From assembly GCA_042095135.1 (NCBI GenBank), contig JBELBV010000005.1, forward strand, positions 1-64,000: 64,000 nucleotides of DNA, in the 5' to 3' direction. The position numbers and the translations under genes are program-made. Shown here piece after piece: positions 17,119-25,131 of this stretch. The stretch is from UA16 sp042095135. Its GTDB lineage: Bacteria > Bacteroidota > Bacteroidia > Flavobacteriales_D > Sanyastnellaceae. The notes beneath the pieces were generated by a model. The model did not search any database. It worked only from the letters and a program-made list of their open reading frames with translations, and was not told the DNA's origin. Position 1 is the stretch's first letter, and the number at the start of each line of letters is the position of its first letter.

Positions 17119-18477
17119 TTATTCGCCGTCAATTAAAACCTCATCAACAAAGAGGTGCTTCTCCCCTGTGGGAGTCTGGGTCACGAGTTTCCAAGTATAC
17201 TTCTTACCAATTTCAGCTAAGCCTCCACTTGCCAATTCACCGCGCCAAGGCCGACGGGTTTTGGACGATTGAAACACCTGCTCGGCTCCGTCCCAAATGG
17301 AGAGTTCCCACTTCCCTTTGAAATCCATCAACATGAGCGGCATGAAGGTGTCGTATCGGCCGTCTCCATCCGGTGAAAAAAGAGCGGGCGCGATGGCCTC
17401 TTTCCGAGAGCCCAAGTGGATGTCTTGAACTGCAATATCTTGGCAACCGAATTTGTTGCTCGCTACCAAATTGACGTGATAGTCACCCGGGATTTCCAGC
17501 ATGGCCTTTGCTTCCTTTAGCCCCTGCTGTTCGAGCAACCACGTGCTGCTGCTCGCATCTTCTGTTTCATCGATGAAGTGAACGCGCGCTTGATTGGACG
17601 TGGCATCGAAGAACTCCCAATTCATGGCCGCGTCTGGCTTCGGACGCACCACAATCATATTCTCTACGGTGCGCGTTCGGATCATACCATCGCCTGGCGC
17701 ACGGACAGACACCGTGATGTCGTAGGAACCTGCATCGTTGTAGATGTGTGTAGGGGCTACTTCTTGGGAGAACCCGCCGTCACCAAAATTCCAAAGCACT
17801 GAACCTTCCTGGTCCAATCCATTCAGTGCAAACGTTACTTCCGTCCCAGCACAAGCCTCTTGAACACTCGCGGTCATGGCATCCAGCGCAGCATCCAATT
17901 TCGCTTCGGGACTGAGAACAAGCGCTGCACTTTCACCCTCCGCATCAGCAGCTGCGACCAGTTGTAGTGGCCGGACACTCTGCTCTACTGAGGCGCTAGC
18001 CTGTCCTTTCAGGCTTTCTGTGTGTTCCGCTGCTGCTGTCTCGGTTGAAGCAGGGGCTTTAACTGTCAGACTGGGCAAGTCGATGACAAATGTATTCGAT
18101 GTGCGGGCACCTTCGGATGGGAACACGTCCGTCGCGTCACCAGCTGGAGAAAACAAAGATTGGGCTGACACAGCAACATCAAGGGCAGTGGCTTCAATGT
18201 TGCTTGCCTCCTTGCTCGTAGCAAATCCTGACCCTGTGCCGTTGTCCTCTTCCATGATTGTCGGCGATAGAACCCACAGCGCCATGCCCGCTGCGATAGC
18301 GGACGCACCGACTGCAATACGTTGTGCATTGCGCATTCGGCGGGCCATATCATTGCCCGTCCCCGCATCCGCTGCGTCGAGTTTCTGCTCAATGCGCTTC
18401 CAGTCCGCTGTTACCTCAGGTTCAAAACCTTGGAAACTCCTTTTTAATTGATCCAGCCAGTTCAAGTTTTCGCTCAT
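17119..18477 (-). CDS. Single-pass membrane PKD protein, candidate anti-sigma factor
   Basis: A 452-residue protein with no signal peptide. Residues 1-50 are cytoplasmic, with the pattern EVTADWKRIEQKLD, which resembles the short W-x-x-I-x-x-x-L helix at the start of many Bacteroidota anti-sigma proteins. A membrane helix lies at about 53-72, then a Ser/Ala/Thr-rich periplasmic linker. A PKD domain follows (about 200-275, LWNFGDGGFSQE), then a beta region and a C-terminal domain like the gliding-motility C-terminal fold (PALFSPDGDGRYDTF, WELSIWDG). Its ATG overlaps the sigma factor stop codon (ATGA at 18474-18477). Architecture and coupling suggest it holds the sigma factor at the membrane and senses an envelope signal; this is inference. 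Confidence 0.72.
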   Translation of the reverse strand: MSENLNWLDQLKRSFQGFEPEVTADWKRIEQKLDAADAGTGNDMARRMRNAQRIAVGASAIAAGMALWVLSPTIMEEDNGTGSGFATSKEASNIEATALDVAVSAQSLFSPAGDATDVFPSEGARTSNTFVIDLPSLTVKAPASTETAAAEHTESLKGQASASVEQSVRPLQLVAAADAEGESAALVLSPEAKLDAALDAMTASVQEACAGTEVTFALNGLDQEGSVLWNFGDGGFSQEVAPTHIYNDAGSYDITVSVRAPGDGMIRTRTVENMIVVRPKPDAAMNWEFFDATSNQARVHFIDETEDASSSTWLLEQQGLKEAKAMLEIPGDYHVNLVASNKFGCQDIAVQDIHLGSRKEAIAPALFSPDGDGRYDTFMPLMLMDFKGKWELSIWDGAEQVFQSSKTRRPWRGELASGGLAEIGKKYTWKLVTQTPTGEKHLFVDEVLIDGE

Positions 18478-19040
18478 TTCGCAACTTTCAATTCGTTTTT
18501 TCCGAGCAAAATGGTTCGCACATTTCGCTTGGCTTTGGCAAAGTTCGATTTCGAAGCCCCCACGGATATGCCGAGTTTCTCAGCAATCTCTTGGTGGCTG
18601 TAGTTATCAAAGACGTAGAGGTTGAAGACAGCTCTGTACGATGGAGACAATTGCTCCATGGCATCGAGAATGTCCTGGACCGTGAATTCGTGGCCCGCTT
18701 CTTCTTCCTCTTCTTCCACGCCAACCAGCACCTCCAAGTGCCCGTCCTCCGTGGCATCCATTCGATTCGCTTTGTGCTTGCGAATGGCATCGATGGCAGT
18801 GTTGACCATGATTCGTCTCATCCAACCTTCAAAAGAACCTTTCGAAGTGTACCCCTCGATGTTTGTGAACACCTTGAGAAACCCTTCTTGCACCATGTCC
18901 TGGACGCGATCCGTGTCGCTGGTATACCGCAAACACACACCAAACATCAATCGATAGTAGCGATCGAAAACCCACTGCTGAGACAGCCTGTTTCCGTGCT
19001 TGCACCCTTCGATGTGTTGACGTAATTCGTTTTCAGACAT
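18474..19040 (-). CDS. ECF-type RNA polymerase sigma-70 factor
   Basis: The 188-residue protein has region 2 at about 24-95 (FDRYYRLMFGVCLRYT, DMVQEGFLKVF, FEGWMRRIMVNTAIDAIR) and region 4 at about 125-180 (LSPSYRAVFNLYVFDNYSHQ, EIAEKLGISVGASKS helix-turn-helix). The linker holds an unusual run of seven glutamates in eight residues. It is the first gene of a minus-strand unit with the PKD membrane protein (4-base overlap) and perhaps the giant T9SS protein. Group membership within ECF classes cannot be fixed by eye. Confidence 0.94.
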   Translation of the reverse strand: MSENELRQHIEGCKHGNRLSQQWVFDRYYRLMFGVCLRYTSDTDRVQDMVQEGFLKVFTNIEGYTSKGSFEGWMRRIMVNTAIDAIRKHKANRMDATEDGHLEVLVGVEEEEEEAGHEFTVQDILDAMEQLSPSYRAVFNLYVFDNYSHQEIAEKLGISVGASKSNFAKAKRNVRTILLGKNELKVAK

Positions 19041-19047
19041 GGCTTCC

Positions 19048-19064
19048 GCCGTTTATAAGACGGC
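19048..19064. promoter_or_regulatory. Near-palindrome upstream of the sigma factor gene
   Basis: GCCGT-TTATAAG-ACGGC, a 5-base inverted repeat with an AT core, lies 7 bases before the sigma factor ATG. It could be an operator or a leader hairpin. No known motif is assigned. Confidence 0.25.
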
Positions 19065-19166
19065 ATCATTACTGCAAGGTTGCCTCGCGCACCCTCGGTG
19101 TTGTACAAGGTACGTTAAAATCCAGCGGAAGATATTTGCCCGGTGCACAGCTGTGACCGGAAGAAT

Positions 19167-19174
19167 TACCTTTG
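19167..19174 (+). promoter_or_regulatory. -7 element (TACCTTTG) of mnmA, leaderless spacing
   Basis: Perfect TAnnTTTG match starting exactly 12 bases before the ATG at 19179 (four bases ACAC between box and ATG). Transcription would start at the start codon. Confidence 0.65.
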
Positions 19175-19178
19175 ACAC

Positions 19179-20342
19179 ATGCGAATTGTCGTGGGTCTTT
19201 CCGGCGGTGTGGATTCTAGCGTGGCGGCGTGGCTATTGCAGCAAGAAGGCCACGAAGTAATCGGCATCTTCATGCGCAATTGGCACGACGAATCCGTGGT
19301 CATTGATAACGAGTGCCCCTGGATCGACGATGCCAACGATGCGATGCTCGTGGCTTCGCACCTTGGCATCCCCTTCCAAGTGCTCGACCTGTCCGCTCAA
19401 TACAAGGAGCGCATCGTGAATTACATGTTTGACGAATATGCCGCAGGCCGGACGCCAAACCCGGATGTTCTGTGCAACCGAGAGGTCAAATTTGACTTGT
19501 TTCTCAAATCCGCACTTGAACTGGGAGCAGACGGTGTGGCCACCGGCCATTACTGCCGCAAAGACACCCTCGAGGTGAACGGACAGACCACCCACCGCTT
19601 ATTGGCAGGCGTCGACACGAACAAAGACCAGAGTTACTTTTTGTGCCAACTAACGCAAGCCCAACTCGACAAGGCGCATTTTCCAATCGGAGAATTGACC
19701 AAGCCAGAAGTTCGCCGATTGGCCAAGCAAATCGACCTTCCCACCGCCAACAAGAAAGACAGCCAGGGACTTTGCTTTATCGGCAAAGTGCGGTTACCAG
19801 ATTTCCTTCAGCAGCAGTTGGAGCCCAAAACAGGCGACATCATCGAGATTGATGCTCAGCGTGCCGAACAGGCTATTATCGGTCAAGCTGACCCTTCACT
19901 GCCTACCCATTGGAACCCAGACGATGGCGTCTGCGTCGGGCAGCACAATGGCGCCCATTTTTTCACCGTCGGTCAACGCCGGGGCATTCAAGTGGGTGGA
20001 AAGCCAGAACCGTTGTTTGTGCTCGAGAAGGATGTGGAACGCAATTTGCTCTTCGTAGGGCAAGGTGAAAACCACGCAGGATTGTTGCGGCATGCCCTTC
20101 GCATCCAAACCAACGAAGCGCATTGGATTCGGCCGGACCGGGAACTGGCTATCGGAGAGAGTACCGATACTTTCCACGTGCGAATCCGTTATCGGCAACC
20201 GTTGCAAGCGGCAACTATCACTCGGCATAGCGGACATTATATCGTGACGTTCGCGCGTCCACAATCGGGAATTGCAGCCGGTCAATTCGCAGCATGGTAC
20301 GATGGTGAAGAGTGCATCGGCTCTGGCGTGATTGCGGGCTGA
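19179..20342 (+). CDS. mnmA: tRNA-specific 2-thiouridylase MnmA
   Basis: The 387-residue enzyme makes 2-thiouridine at position 34 of Lys, Glu and Gln tRNAs, using ATP and persulfide sulfur. Visible: PP-loop VGLSGGVDSSVAAWLL (residues 5-20), the catalytic cysteine in PDVLCNREVKF and the second in SQGLCFIGKVR, the HYCRKD and NKDQSYFLC segments, and the C-terminal beta-barrel with FTVGQRRG. Length is standard. The ATG at 19179 is supported by the promoter box at a fixed 12-base distance. It stands alone, with the sigma factor divergent and a T9SS protein 73 bases downstream. Confidence 0.97.
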   Translation: MRIVVGLSGGVDSSVAAWLLQQEGHEVIGIFMRNWHDESVVIDNECPWIDDANDAMLVASHLGIPFQVLDLSAQYKERIVNYMFDEYAAGRTPNPDVLCNREVKFDLFLKSALELGADGVATGHYCRKDTLEVNGQTTHRLLAGVDTNKDQSYFLCQLTQAQLDKAHFPIGELTKPEVRRLAKQIDLPTANKKDSQGLCFIGKVRLPDFLQQQLEPKTGDIIEIDAQRAEQAIIGQADPSLPTHWNPDDGVCVGQHNGAHFFTVGQRRGIQVGGKPEPLFVLEKDVERNLLFVGQGENHAGLLRHALRIQTNEAHWIRPDRELAIGESTDTFHVRIRYRQPLQAATITRHSGHYIVTFARPQSGIAAGQFAAWYDGEECIGSGVIAG

Positions 20343-20415
20343 GGGCCACGTGCCCGCATGCAACCTTTTTGACCGTACTTTGTTATTTGCACCCAACACC
20401 ACCCACCAAGCGCAA

Positions 20416-23364
20416 ATGAAAAATCTACTCCTCACCGCATTTAGTTTTCTCGCCATCGGAATGGCTCCTGTAGTGGCCCAAGACGATTGCGAGTTTGAGG
20501 CCCAAGTGGAATTCTACACCGCCATGTGGGGGGCTGAGATCAGTTGGGAAATCACCAACGACGCCGGAGACATTGTCCTAGAAGGTGCCAACTATGAGGA
20601 TTACGACTCAGAAGCATACGTTCATTGCTTTGAAGCCGGCTGTTATCAGCTGCACATGTACGACAGTTTCGGGGACGGATGGAACGCTGCTTTCATGACC
20701 TTGAATTTCCCTGACGCGGGGCTCATGTTTGGCGATATCACCCTCGAATACGGCAACTACGATGTCTTCAATTTTGCATTGGGAACCGAATGCGAATTTG
20801 AGGAAGGCACTGGAGGCGATGGCAATGGAAACAGCGACGTCCACGGTTGTACAGACCCTGAAGCGGTAAACTTCAATCCAGCAGCTACCATCGACGATGG
20901 CTCCTGCATCTATGCCTGTGAAGACGGCGGGGAGCAAGCCCTGCTCTACCTCTGCACATTTAGTCAAGGAAATAACGTTGCCTTAGAAATTACAGACGAA
21001 GCAGGCGAGATCGTTTACAGCGGAAGCGACTACGGCAACATGGCCATCGAATACGTTGACATTTGCCTCGGAGAAGGATGTTACACCGCCACATTGAGCA
21101 ACACGGCTGGCGAAGGCGGTTGGTACAATGGCTACTTCTACATCAATTATGGATGGGAGCAGATTGTATACGCCACGTTGCCAGACGACAGCAGCGAATG
21201 GAGTTTTGAATTTTCAGTAGATGGTTCGTGCGGCGACGTATTTGGGTGCACAAACCCGGAGGCGCCCAACTACAATCCCGAAGCGACGGTGGACGATGGG
21301 ACATGCTTGCCGACATGCGAGTGCGACGACGAGCCTTACGAGCCGGTCTGTGGTATGGATTGGTTGACTGGTGAACTGATTACGTTTGACAACCTCTGCG
21401 AACTTGAGTGCATCGGCGCCTACCTCTATTGGGAAGGCGATTGCGCCGATCAGCCCATTTACGGCTGCATGGATCCAGAAGCGTTGAATTACGACCCTGA
21501 TGCCACCGTCGACAGCGGATGCCTCTACCCTATCGACTGTGAAGGCACCACAGCCATCCAAATTTTTGGTGTGGCAGACAGCACAGATGAATGGGGCAAC
21601 GTCCCCTTAGCGAGCTGGTACATTACCGACTTCAACAACGTAGCATGGTACAATTACGTCCAATACCAGAATGACGAAGGAATTTGGGTAGCTGACGGCT
21701 GCATTGAGGATGGCTGCTACAACTTCACCGTCTACGCGGGATTCACAGGTGGCACATCCGGAACCACTGCCGTAGTGTTGGACGGTGAGACCACCTACTA
21801 CGAAGGGAACGCCGACGCCTTCCAAACGACGTACGGTTTGGGAATTAATGTTGATGGCTGTGAGCCTTACGTTCCCGGCTGTACCGACGAAGCGGCCTTG
21901 AATTACGATCCAAACGCGACAGAAGATAACGGCTCCTGCATTTACCCTGTAGTATGCGAAGATGGAGAAGTCGCCGGCCAACTGTACATATGCACGTTCT
22001 CCCAAGGCTGGGCAGTGGGCTTGACCATCGAAGATGAGGAAGGAAATGTTTTGTTCGATCAGCAAGGATTCAACGACATGGAAATCCTCTATTTGGATGT
22101 GTGCGTTGACCTCACCGCTTGCTACACCGCCACGTTGACCAACCTTGCGGGCGAAGCTTCTTGGTATGGTGGCTATTTTTACTTGAATGCCGGTTGGGAT
22201 CAATTGATTTACGAATCCCTAGATGACAATGCTTCCACAGAAGTCCTGCAGTTCTCCGTCGATGGAAACTGCGGCGACGTATTGGGATGCACCGATCCAG
22301 ATGCGACGAATTACAGCCCCGAGGCCACTATTGATAACGGTTCATGTGTCTACCCGCTGGACTGCGAAGGGCTGATTTCGGTGTACGCCGACCTGAGCGG
22401 TGGCACGTGGATTAACGAGGTGGGCTGGGCCTTGCTCGATGACGCCGGTACTGTCCTCTGGGAAGGGTTCGGTGCTTGGGTCGAAACGGGACAACAGGTG
22501 ATGGAAACATGTGTGCCTCCGGGATGCTATACGCTAGTTTTGACCGACACCTTTGGAGACGGTTGGGACAGCACGGTATTGACGCTGACCTGGGGAGACC
22601 AAGCCGTCGATTATACCCTCGAGACAGGCAACTACGGTGAATTTAGCATCGGTATTGGAGCGGATTGCAACGACCAACCCGATCCAATCGCTGGCTGCAT
22701 GGACGGAGGAGCAATCAACTACGACCCGCTCGCAACTGAAGATGATGGCTCATGCGAGTTCGCATTCTGCCCCACCAATGAAGTGACCTTCGTAACCGTC
22801 ACCCTCGAAGACGGACTGAGCCTCGGATGGAACCTGAGTGGTGACGGAGATATAGCCAACGTCGGTGGCGGTGCCTATGCAAGCAACACTTCGCACACAT
22901 ACACCGCTTGTTTGGTGGACGACTGCTACAGCATTACCATGTGGGATATGAACGCAGACGGATGGAATGGCGGATGGATTGAAGTGTGGATGAACAATGA
23001 AATGATGACCACCGCCACCATGGAGGACGGATTCATGAGCACCATGCAGCTGGGTATCAATGCCGATTGCGATGACGAGGGCGGCATCGATCCAGGTTTC
23101 TGGCTCGACCCCATCGGCTTCGCTCCGTACCCGAACCCTACGGAAGGCGAGACCAACCTCAACGGAAGCGGTTGGGACCAACATTTACCGGTGGACGTAG
23201 AGGTACGTGACATTGCCGGCCGACTGGTTCACAAACGCACCATTGTCACCAACGGAGACAACGCCCAGTGGGTGCTTCGCACGGATGTGTTTGAAGCCGG
23301 CATGTACATTGTGACCGGCGCGCAATCCGGGCGGACAGCACAAACCGCCATTGTGGTTCGCTAA
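20416..23364 (+). CDS. Modular secreted protein with GCTDP repeats, a Kazal-like domain and T9SS type A sorting domain
   Basis: The 982-residue protein starts at the ATG at 20416 (MKNLLLTAFSFLAIGMAPVVAQ signal peptide); an earlier in-frame ATG at 20332 overlaps mnmA. Six linkers of the form GCTDPxAxNYxPxATxDDGSC alternate with beta modules of about 100 residues, several carrying a GDGW/DGWNG motif after a GCYxL strand. A Kazal-like module (codons at 21316-21444, CEC, YEPVCG, NLCELEC, YWEGDC) sits once between linkers 2 and 3. The last 80 residues are a type A sorting domain (APYPNPTEGETNLNG, AGMYIV). It is probably a surface-bound adhesin or binding protein; no catalytic motif was seen. Confidence 0.88.
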   Translation: MKNLLLTAFSFLAIGMAPVVAQDDCEFEAQVEFYTAMWGAEISWEITNDAGDIVLEGANYEDYDSEAYVHCFEAGCYQLHMYDSFGDGWNAAFMTLNFPDAGLMFGDITLEYGNYDVFNFALGTECEFEEGTGGDGNGNSDVHGCTDPEAVNFNPAATIDDGSCIYACEDGGEQALLYLCTFSQGNNVALEITDEAGEIVYSGSDYGNMAIEYVDICLGEGCYTATLSNTAGEGGWYNGYFYINYGWEQIVYATLPDDSSEWSFEFSVDGSCGDVFGCTNPEAPNYNPEATVDDGTCLPTCECDDEPYEPVCGMDWLTGELITFDNLCELECIGAYLYWEGDCADQPIYGCMDPEALNYDPDATVDSGCLYPIDCEGTTAIQIFGVADSTDEWGNVPLASWYITDFNNVAWYNYVQYQNDEGIWVADGCIEDGCYNFTVYAGFTGGTSGTTAVVLDGETTYYEGNADAFQTTYGLGINVDGCEPYVPGCTDEAALNYDPNATEDNGSCIYPVVCEDGEVAGQLYICTFSQGWAVGLTIEDEEGNVLFDQQGFNDMEILYLDVCVDLTACYTATLTNLAGEASWYGGYFYLNAGWDQLIYESLDDNASTEVLQFSVDGNCGDVLGCTDPDATNYSPEATIDNGSCVYPLDCEGLISVYADLSGGTWINEVGWALLDDAGTVLWEGFGAWVETGQQVMETCVPPGCYTLVLTDTFGDGWDSTVLTLTWGDQAVDYTLETGNYGEFSIGIGADCNDQPDPIAGCMDGGAINYDPLATEDDGSCEFAFCPTNEVTFVTVTLEDGLSLGWNLSGDGDIANVGGGAYASNTSHTYTACLVDDCYSITMWDMNADGWNGGWIEVWMNNEMMTTATMEDGFMSTMQLGINADCDDEGGIDPGFWLDPIGFAPYPNPTEGETNLNGSGWDQHLPVDVEVRDIAGRLVHKRTIVTNGDNAQWVLRTDVFEAGMYIVTGAQSGRTAQTAIVVR
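20845..22755 (+). repeat. Six copies of a GCTDP-type linker repeat
   Basis: Copies are encoded at 20845-20907, 21244-21306, 21463-21522, 21877-21939, 22285-22347 and 22693-22755. Each is 20-21 codons, starting Gly-Cys and ending in Cys, with an N-Y/F-x-P-x-A-T core and acidic residues before the final Cys, like a small calcium-binding or disulfide-pinned linker. Spacing is about 400 bases except around the Kazal-like insert, where copies 2 and 3 are 219 bases apart. Confidence 0.88.
21316..21444 (+). other. Kazal-like domain inside the modular T9SS protein
   Basis: About 43 codons with cysteines spaced as in Kazal-type inhibitors: CEC, then PVCG, a Thr-Asp-Asn turn (TFDNLCELEC), ending YWEGDC. 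The position equivalent to the inhibitory loop is short, so inhibition of a protease is not certain. Confidence 0.55.
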
Positions 23365-23403
23365 TCTCTTTACAAAATAATAGCCTCGGTACTTCCCGAG
23401 CTT

Positions 23404-23436
23404 TCAATCGGTCCTACGCGGGCCGATTGATGTTTT
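23404..23436 (+). terminator. Terminator hairpin after the modular T9SS protein
   Basis: TCAATCGGTCC pairs with GGGCCGATTGA around TACGC (one wobble), followed by TGTTTT. It overlaps the last codons of the convergent GT2 gene. A smaller CTCGG/CCGAG hairpin lies at 23385-23400. Confidence 0.5.
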
Positions 23437-24373
23437 CGGCCACCTGGTAATCGTGGCGCTTCGTGTCATTGCGTGAAGTCATCTCGGCGAGAAATCCGGT
23501 CAAGAAAAACTGGAGACCAAAGACCATACCCGTTAAGGACACGTAGAACGCAGAAATCTCCGTGATATTCCGTGAGGGGTTTCCTTCCCAAATGGAAATC
23601 AATTTCCCCGCCGCAATCCACGAGAACCCCGCCAGACTCACCAAGAACATAAGGACGCCCAAGGCTCCAAAAAAGTGCATGGGCTTCCGCGAAAAGCGGG
23701 ACATAAAGCCGATGGTCATCAGGTCCAAGAAACCGTTGATGAAGCGCTCGAGGCCAAACTTGGACGACCCATATTTACGCGCTTGGTGCTGTACGACTTG
23801 CTCTCCGATGCGATCGAATCCTGCGCTCTTTGCCAAAATGGGAATGTAGCGGTGCATTTCACCTTGTACTTCGATGGCCTTGACGACTTCGAGTCGGTAG
23901 GCCTTTAGTCCACAATTAAAGTCATTCAGCTGAATGCCACTCATCCATCGGGTTGCAGCATTGTAAAAACGAGTCGGAATGGTTTTACTCAGTGGATCAT
24001 GGCGTTTTTTCTTCCACCCGCTCACGAGGTCAAACCCTTCCTCGATGATCTTGCGCTCAAGTTCCGGAATTTCTTCAGGCGAATCCTGCAAATCCGCATC
24101 CATGGTGACCACCACACGGCCTTTGGCAGCTTTAAAGCCGAGTTGAAGCCCGGCGCTTTTACCATAATTGCGTGCCAATCGAATGCCCACCACCCGTAAC
24201 GGATCTTCCGTGGCCAATTTTGACACCATGTTCCAGGAATCGTCTCGGCTCCCATCGTCCACGAAGATGACCTCATATGAGCGCCCCTTCAACACACGGT
24301 CAATCCAAGCTTTGAGTTCAAGCAGGCTTTCCTCCTCGTTGTACAGCGGTACGACTATGGACAGGTCAATCAT
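23414..24373 (-). CDS. Glycosyltransferase family 2 (DPM1/GtrB type)
   Basis: The 319-residue protein has an N-terminal GT-A domain (LSIVVPLYNEEESL, FVDDGSRDDSW, VVTMDADLQDSPEEIPEL, NDFNCGLKAYR). Two C-terminal membrane helices follow (about 232-255 and 270-295). The family transfers a sugar from a nucleotide sugar to polyprenyl phosphate, often feeding GT-C enzymes such as the one at 7209; that link is inference. Unusually for this genome it has a perfect Shine-Dalgarno sequence, AAGGAG, 8 bases before its ATG (complement of 24382-24387). It follows DUF4199 by 50 bases, a pairing common in Bacteroidota. Confidence 0.92.
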   Translation of the reverse strand: MIDLSIVVPLYNEEESLLELKAWIDRVLKGRSYEVIFVDDGSRDDSWNMVSKLATEDPLRVVGIRLARNYGKSAGLQLGFKAAKGRVVVTMDADLQDSPEEIPELERKIIEEGFDLVSGWKKKRHDPLSKTIPTRFYNAATRWMSGIQLNDFNCGLKAYRLEVVKAIEVQGEMHRYIPILAKSAGFDRIGEQVVQHQARKYGSSKFGLERFINGFLDLMTIGFMSRFSRKPMHFFGALGVLMFLVSLAGFSWIAAGKLISIWEGNPSRNITEISAFYVSLTGMVFGLQFFLTGFLAEMTSRNDTKRHDYQVAENINRPA

Positions 24374-24381
24374 TCAAAATT

Positions 24382-24387
24382 CTCCTT
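24382..24387 (-). promoter_or_regulatory. Perfect Shine-Dalgarno site of the GT2 gene
   Basis: The minus strand reads AAGGAG, 8 bases before the ATG at 24373. Most other starts in this window lack such a site, so this gene may depend on it as the second gene of its unit. Confidence 0.6.
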
Positions 24388-24423
24388 TAGTGGTTCCCTT
24401 ACGGATGCCATGTCACATACGGT

Positions 24424-24942
24424 TCAAAACTGAGACGGATCTGAGCGCTTCATGATGGCTCCAACAACCAACGAAATCAGACCCCAAAAGAGAAGTCCGA
24501 GTACCCAGCTCAGCGCTTGCCCAGCTGGCTTCATAGCCCATTCCATATCCGCAAGCATTCCCTCTACTTGATCTTCGGGTACCATTTTGAACACGCCCGA
24601 GGCGTCCAATTCTTGCATGGTAACTTCCATCATTTTAGAACTCAATTCGGGGTCGATGATGGAGCCTAACACCACATCCATTCCCAACCCTAGAAAGGTC
24701 GTGGTCGCAGCAGCTACCAAGGCCGTCACAAATGCTTCGCCAAACGTGAATGCGCCGTCGACAGCCTTGCGAACCATCGTGCAAGCAAGGAACATGCCTG
24801 CGATAACGAGCACCAATTGACCGAATCCTAACCAGCCACTTGTCATGGCTTCGATTCCGAGCAAATAGGCCACCAACTTGAGGACGACGAGGATCACGCC
24901 AGCGGCAGCGCCTTGTTGTACGGATTGCATGGGGATTTTCAT
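24424..24942 (-). CDS. DUF4199 domain membrane protein
   Basis: A 172-residue protein with four hydrophobic helices (about 8-28, 34-54, 65-90 and 142-165) and the DUF4199 pattern: AAAGVILVVL, a FTFGEAFVTALVAAAT loop, an amphipathic middle rich in Glu/Met, and a final GLLFWGLISLVVGAIMKR. Function is unknown; the gene sits beside GT2 enzymes in many Bacteroidota. Start at 24942 is chosen over an in-frame start at 24960 because a TACCTTG box begins exactly 12 bases upstream, as at other leaderless genes here. Confidence 0.85.
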   Translation of the reverse strand: MKIPMQSVQQGAAAGVILVVLKLVAYLLGIEAMTSGWLGFGQLVLVIAGMFLACTMVRKAVDGAFTFGEAFVTALVAAATTTFLGLGMDVVLGSIIDPELSSKMMEVTMQELDASGVFKMVPEDQVEGMLADMEWAMKPAGQALSWVLGLLFWGLISLVVGAIMKRSDPSQF

Positions 24943-24946
24943 GCCC

Positions 24947-24954
24947 ACAAGGTA
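24947..24954 (-). promoter_or_regulatory. -7-like box (TACCTTGT) of DUF4199, leaderless spacing
   Basis: The minus-strand box starts 12 bases before the ATG at 24942. It is divergent from the SRP RNA promoter; the two start points are only about 45 bases apart. Confidence 0.5.
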
Positions 24955-24975
24955 GTACAACGCAGAAATTCATGG

Positions 24976-24983
24976 TATCTTTG
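24976..24983 (+). promoter_or_regulatory. -7 element (TATCTTTG) of the SRP RNA gene
   Basis: Perfect TAnnTTTG followed by TCC and the GGGG that opens the RNA's closing stem. Transcription start is therefore about 11 bases after the first T of the box. This calibrates the other boxes in the window. Confidence 0.75.
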
Positions 24984-24986
24984 TCC

Positions 24987-25083
24987 GGGGCAAGTCTCCT
25001 ACGACCAGCTCCCGTCAACTCCCCCAGGGCCGGAAGGCAGCAAGGGTAGACGGTTGTAGCGGTGCGATAGGAATCGCTTGCCC
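24987..25083 (+). ncRNA. ffs: Bacterial signal recognition particle RNA (4.5S type)
   Basis: The conserved SRP domain IV apical region is present: CCCAGGGCCGGAAGGCAGCA at about 25022-25041, including the GGAA tetraloop and the AGCA internal loop that bind Ffh and FtsY. The 5' GGGCAAG at 24988-24994 pairs with CTTGCCC at 25077-25083, closing a hairpin RNA of about 97 bases. A run of six T at 25084-25089 acts as terminator. Size and form fit the small bacterial SRP RNA without an Alu domain. It lies between DUF4199 and accC. Confidence 0.93.
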
Positions 25084-25119
25084 TTTTTTCTTTCCCTTTT
25101 CTTTCCTTCGATTTTTCAC

Positions 25120-25127
25120 TACCTCTG
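25120..25127 (+). promoter_or_regulatory. -7-like box (TACCTCTG) of accC, leaderless spacing
   Basis: One mismatch to TAnnTTTG, starting exactly 12 bases before the GTG at 25132. It supports GTG as the true start and a leaderless mRNA. Confidence 0.5.
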
Positions 25128-25131
25128 CACT

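Noticed and set aside
25078..25131. TTG-initiated extension of accC
   Set aside because: It lies within the SRP RNA closing stem and terminator; residues are low-complexity Phe/Leu.
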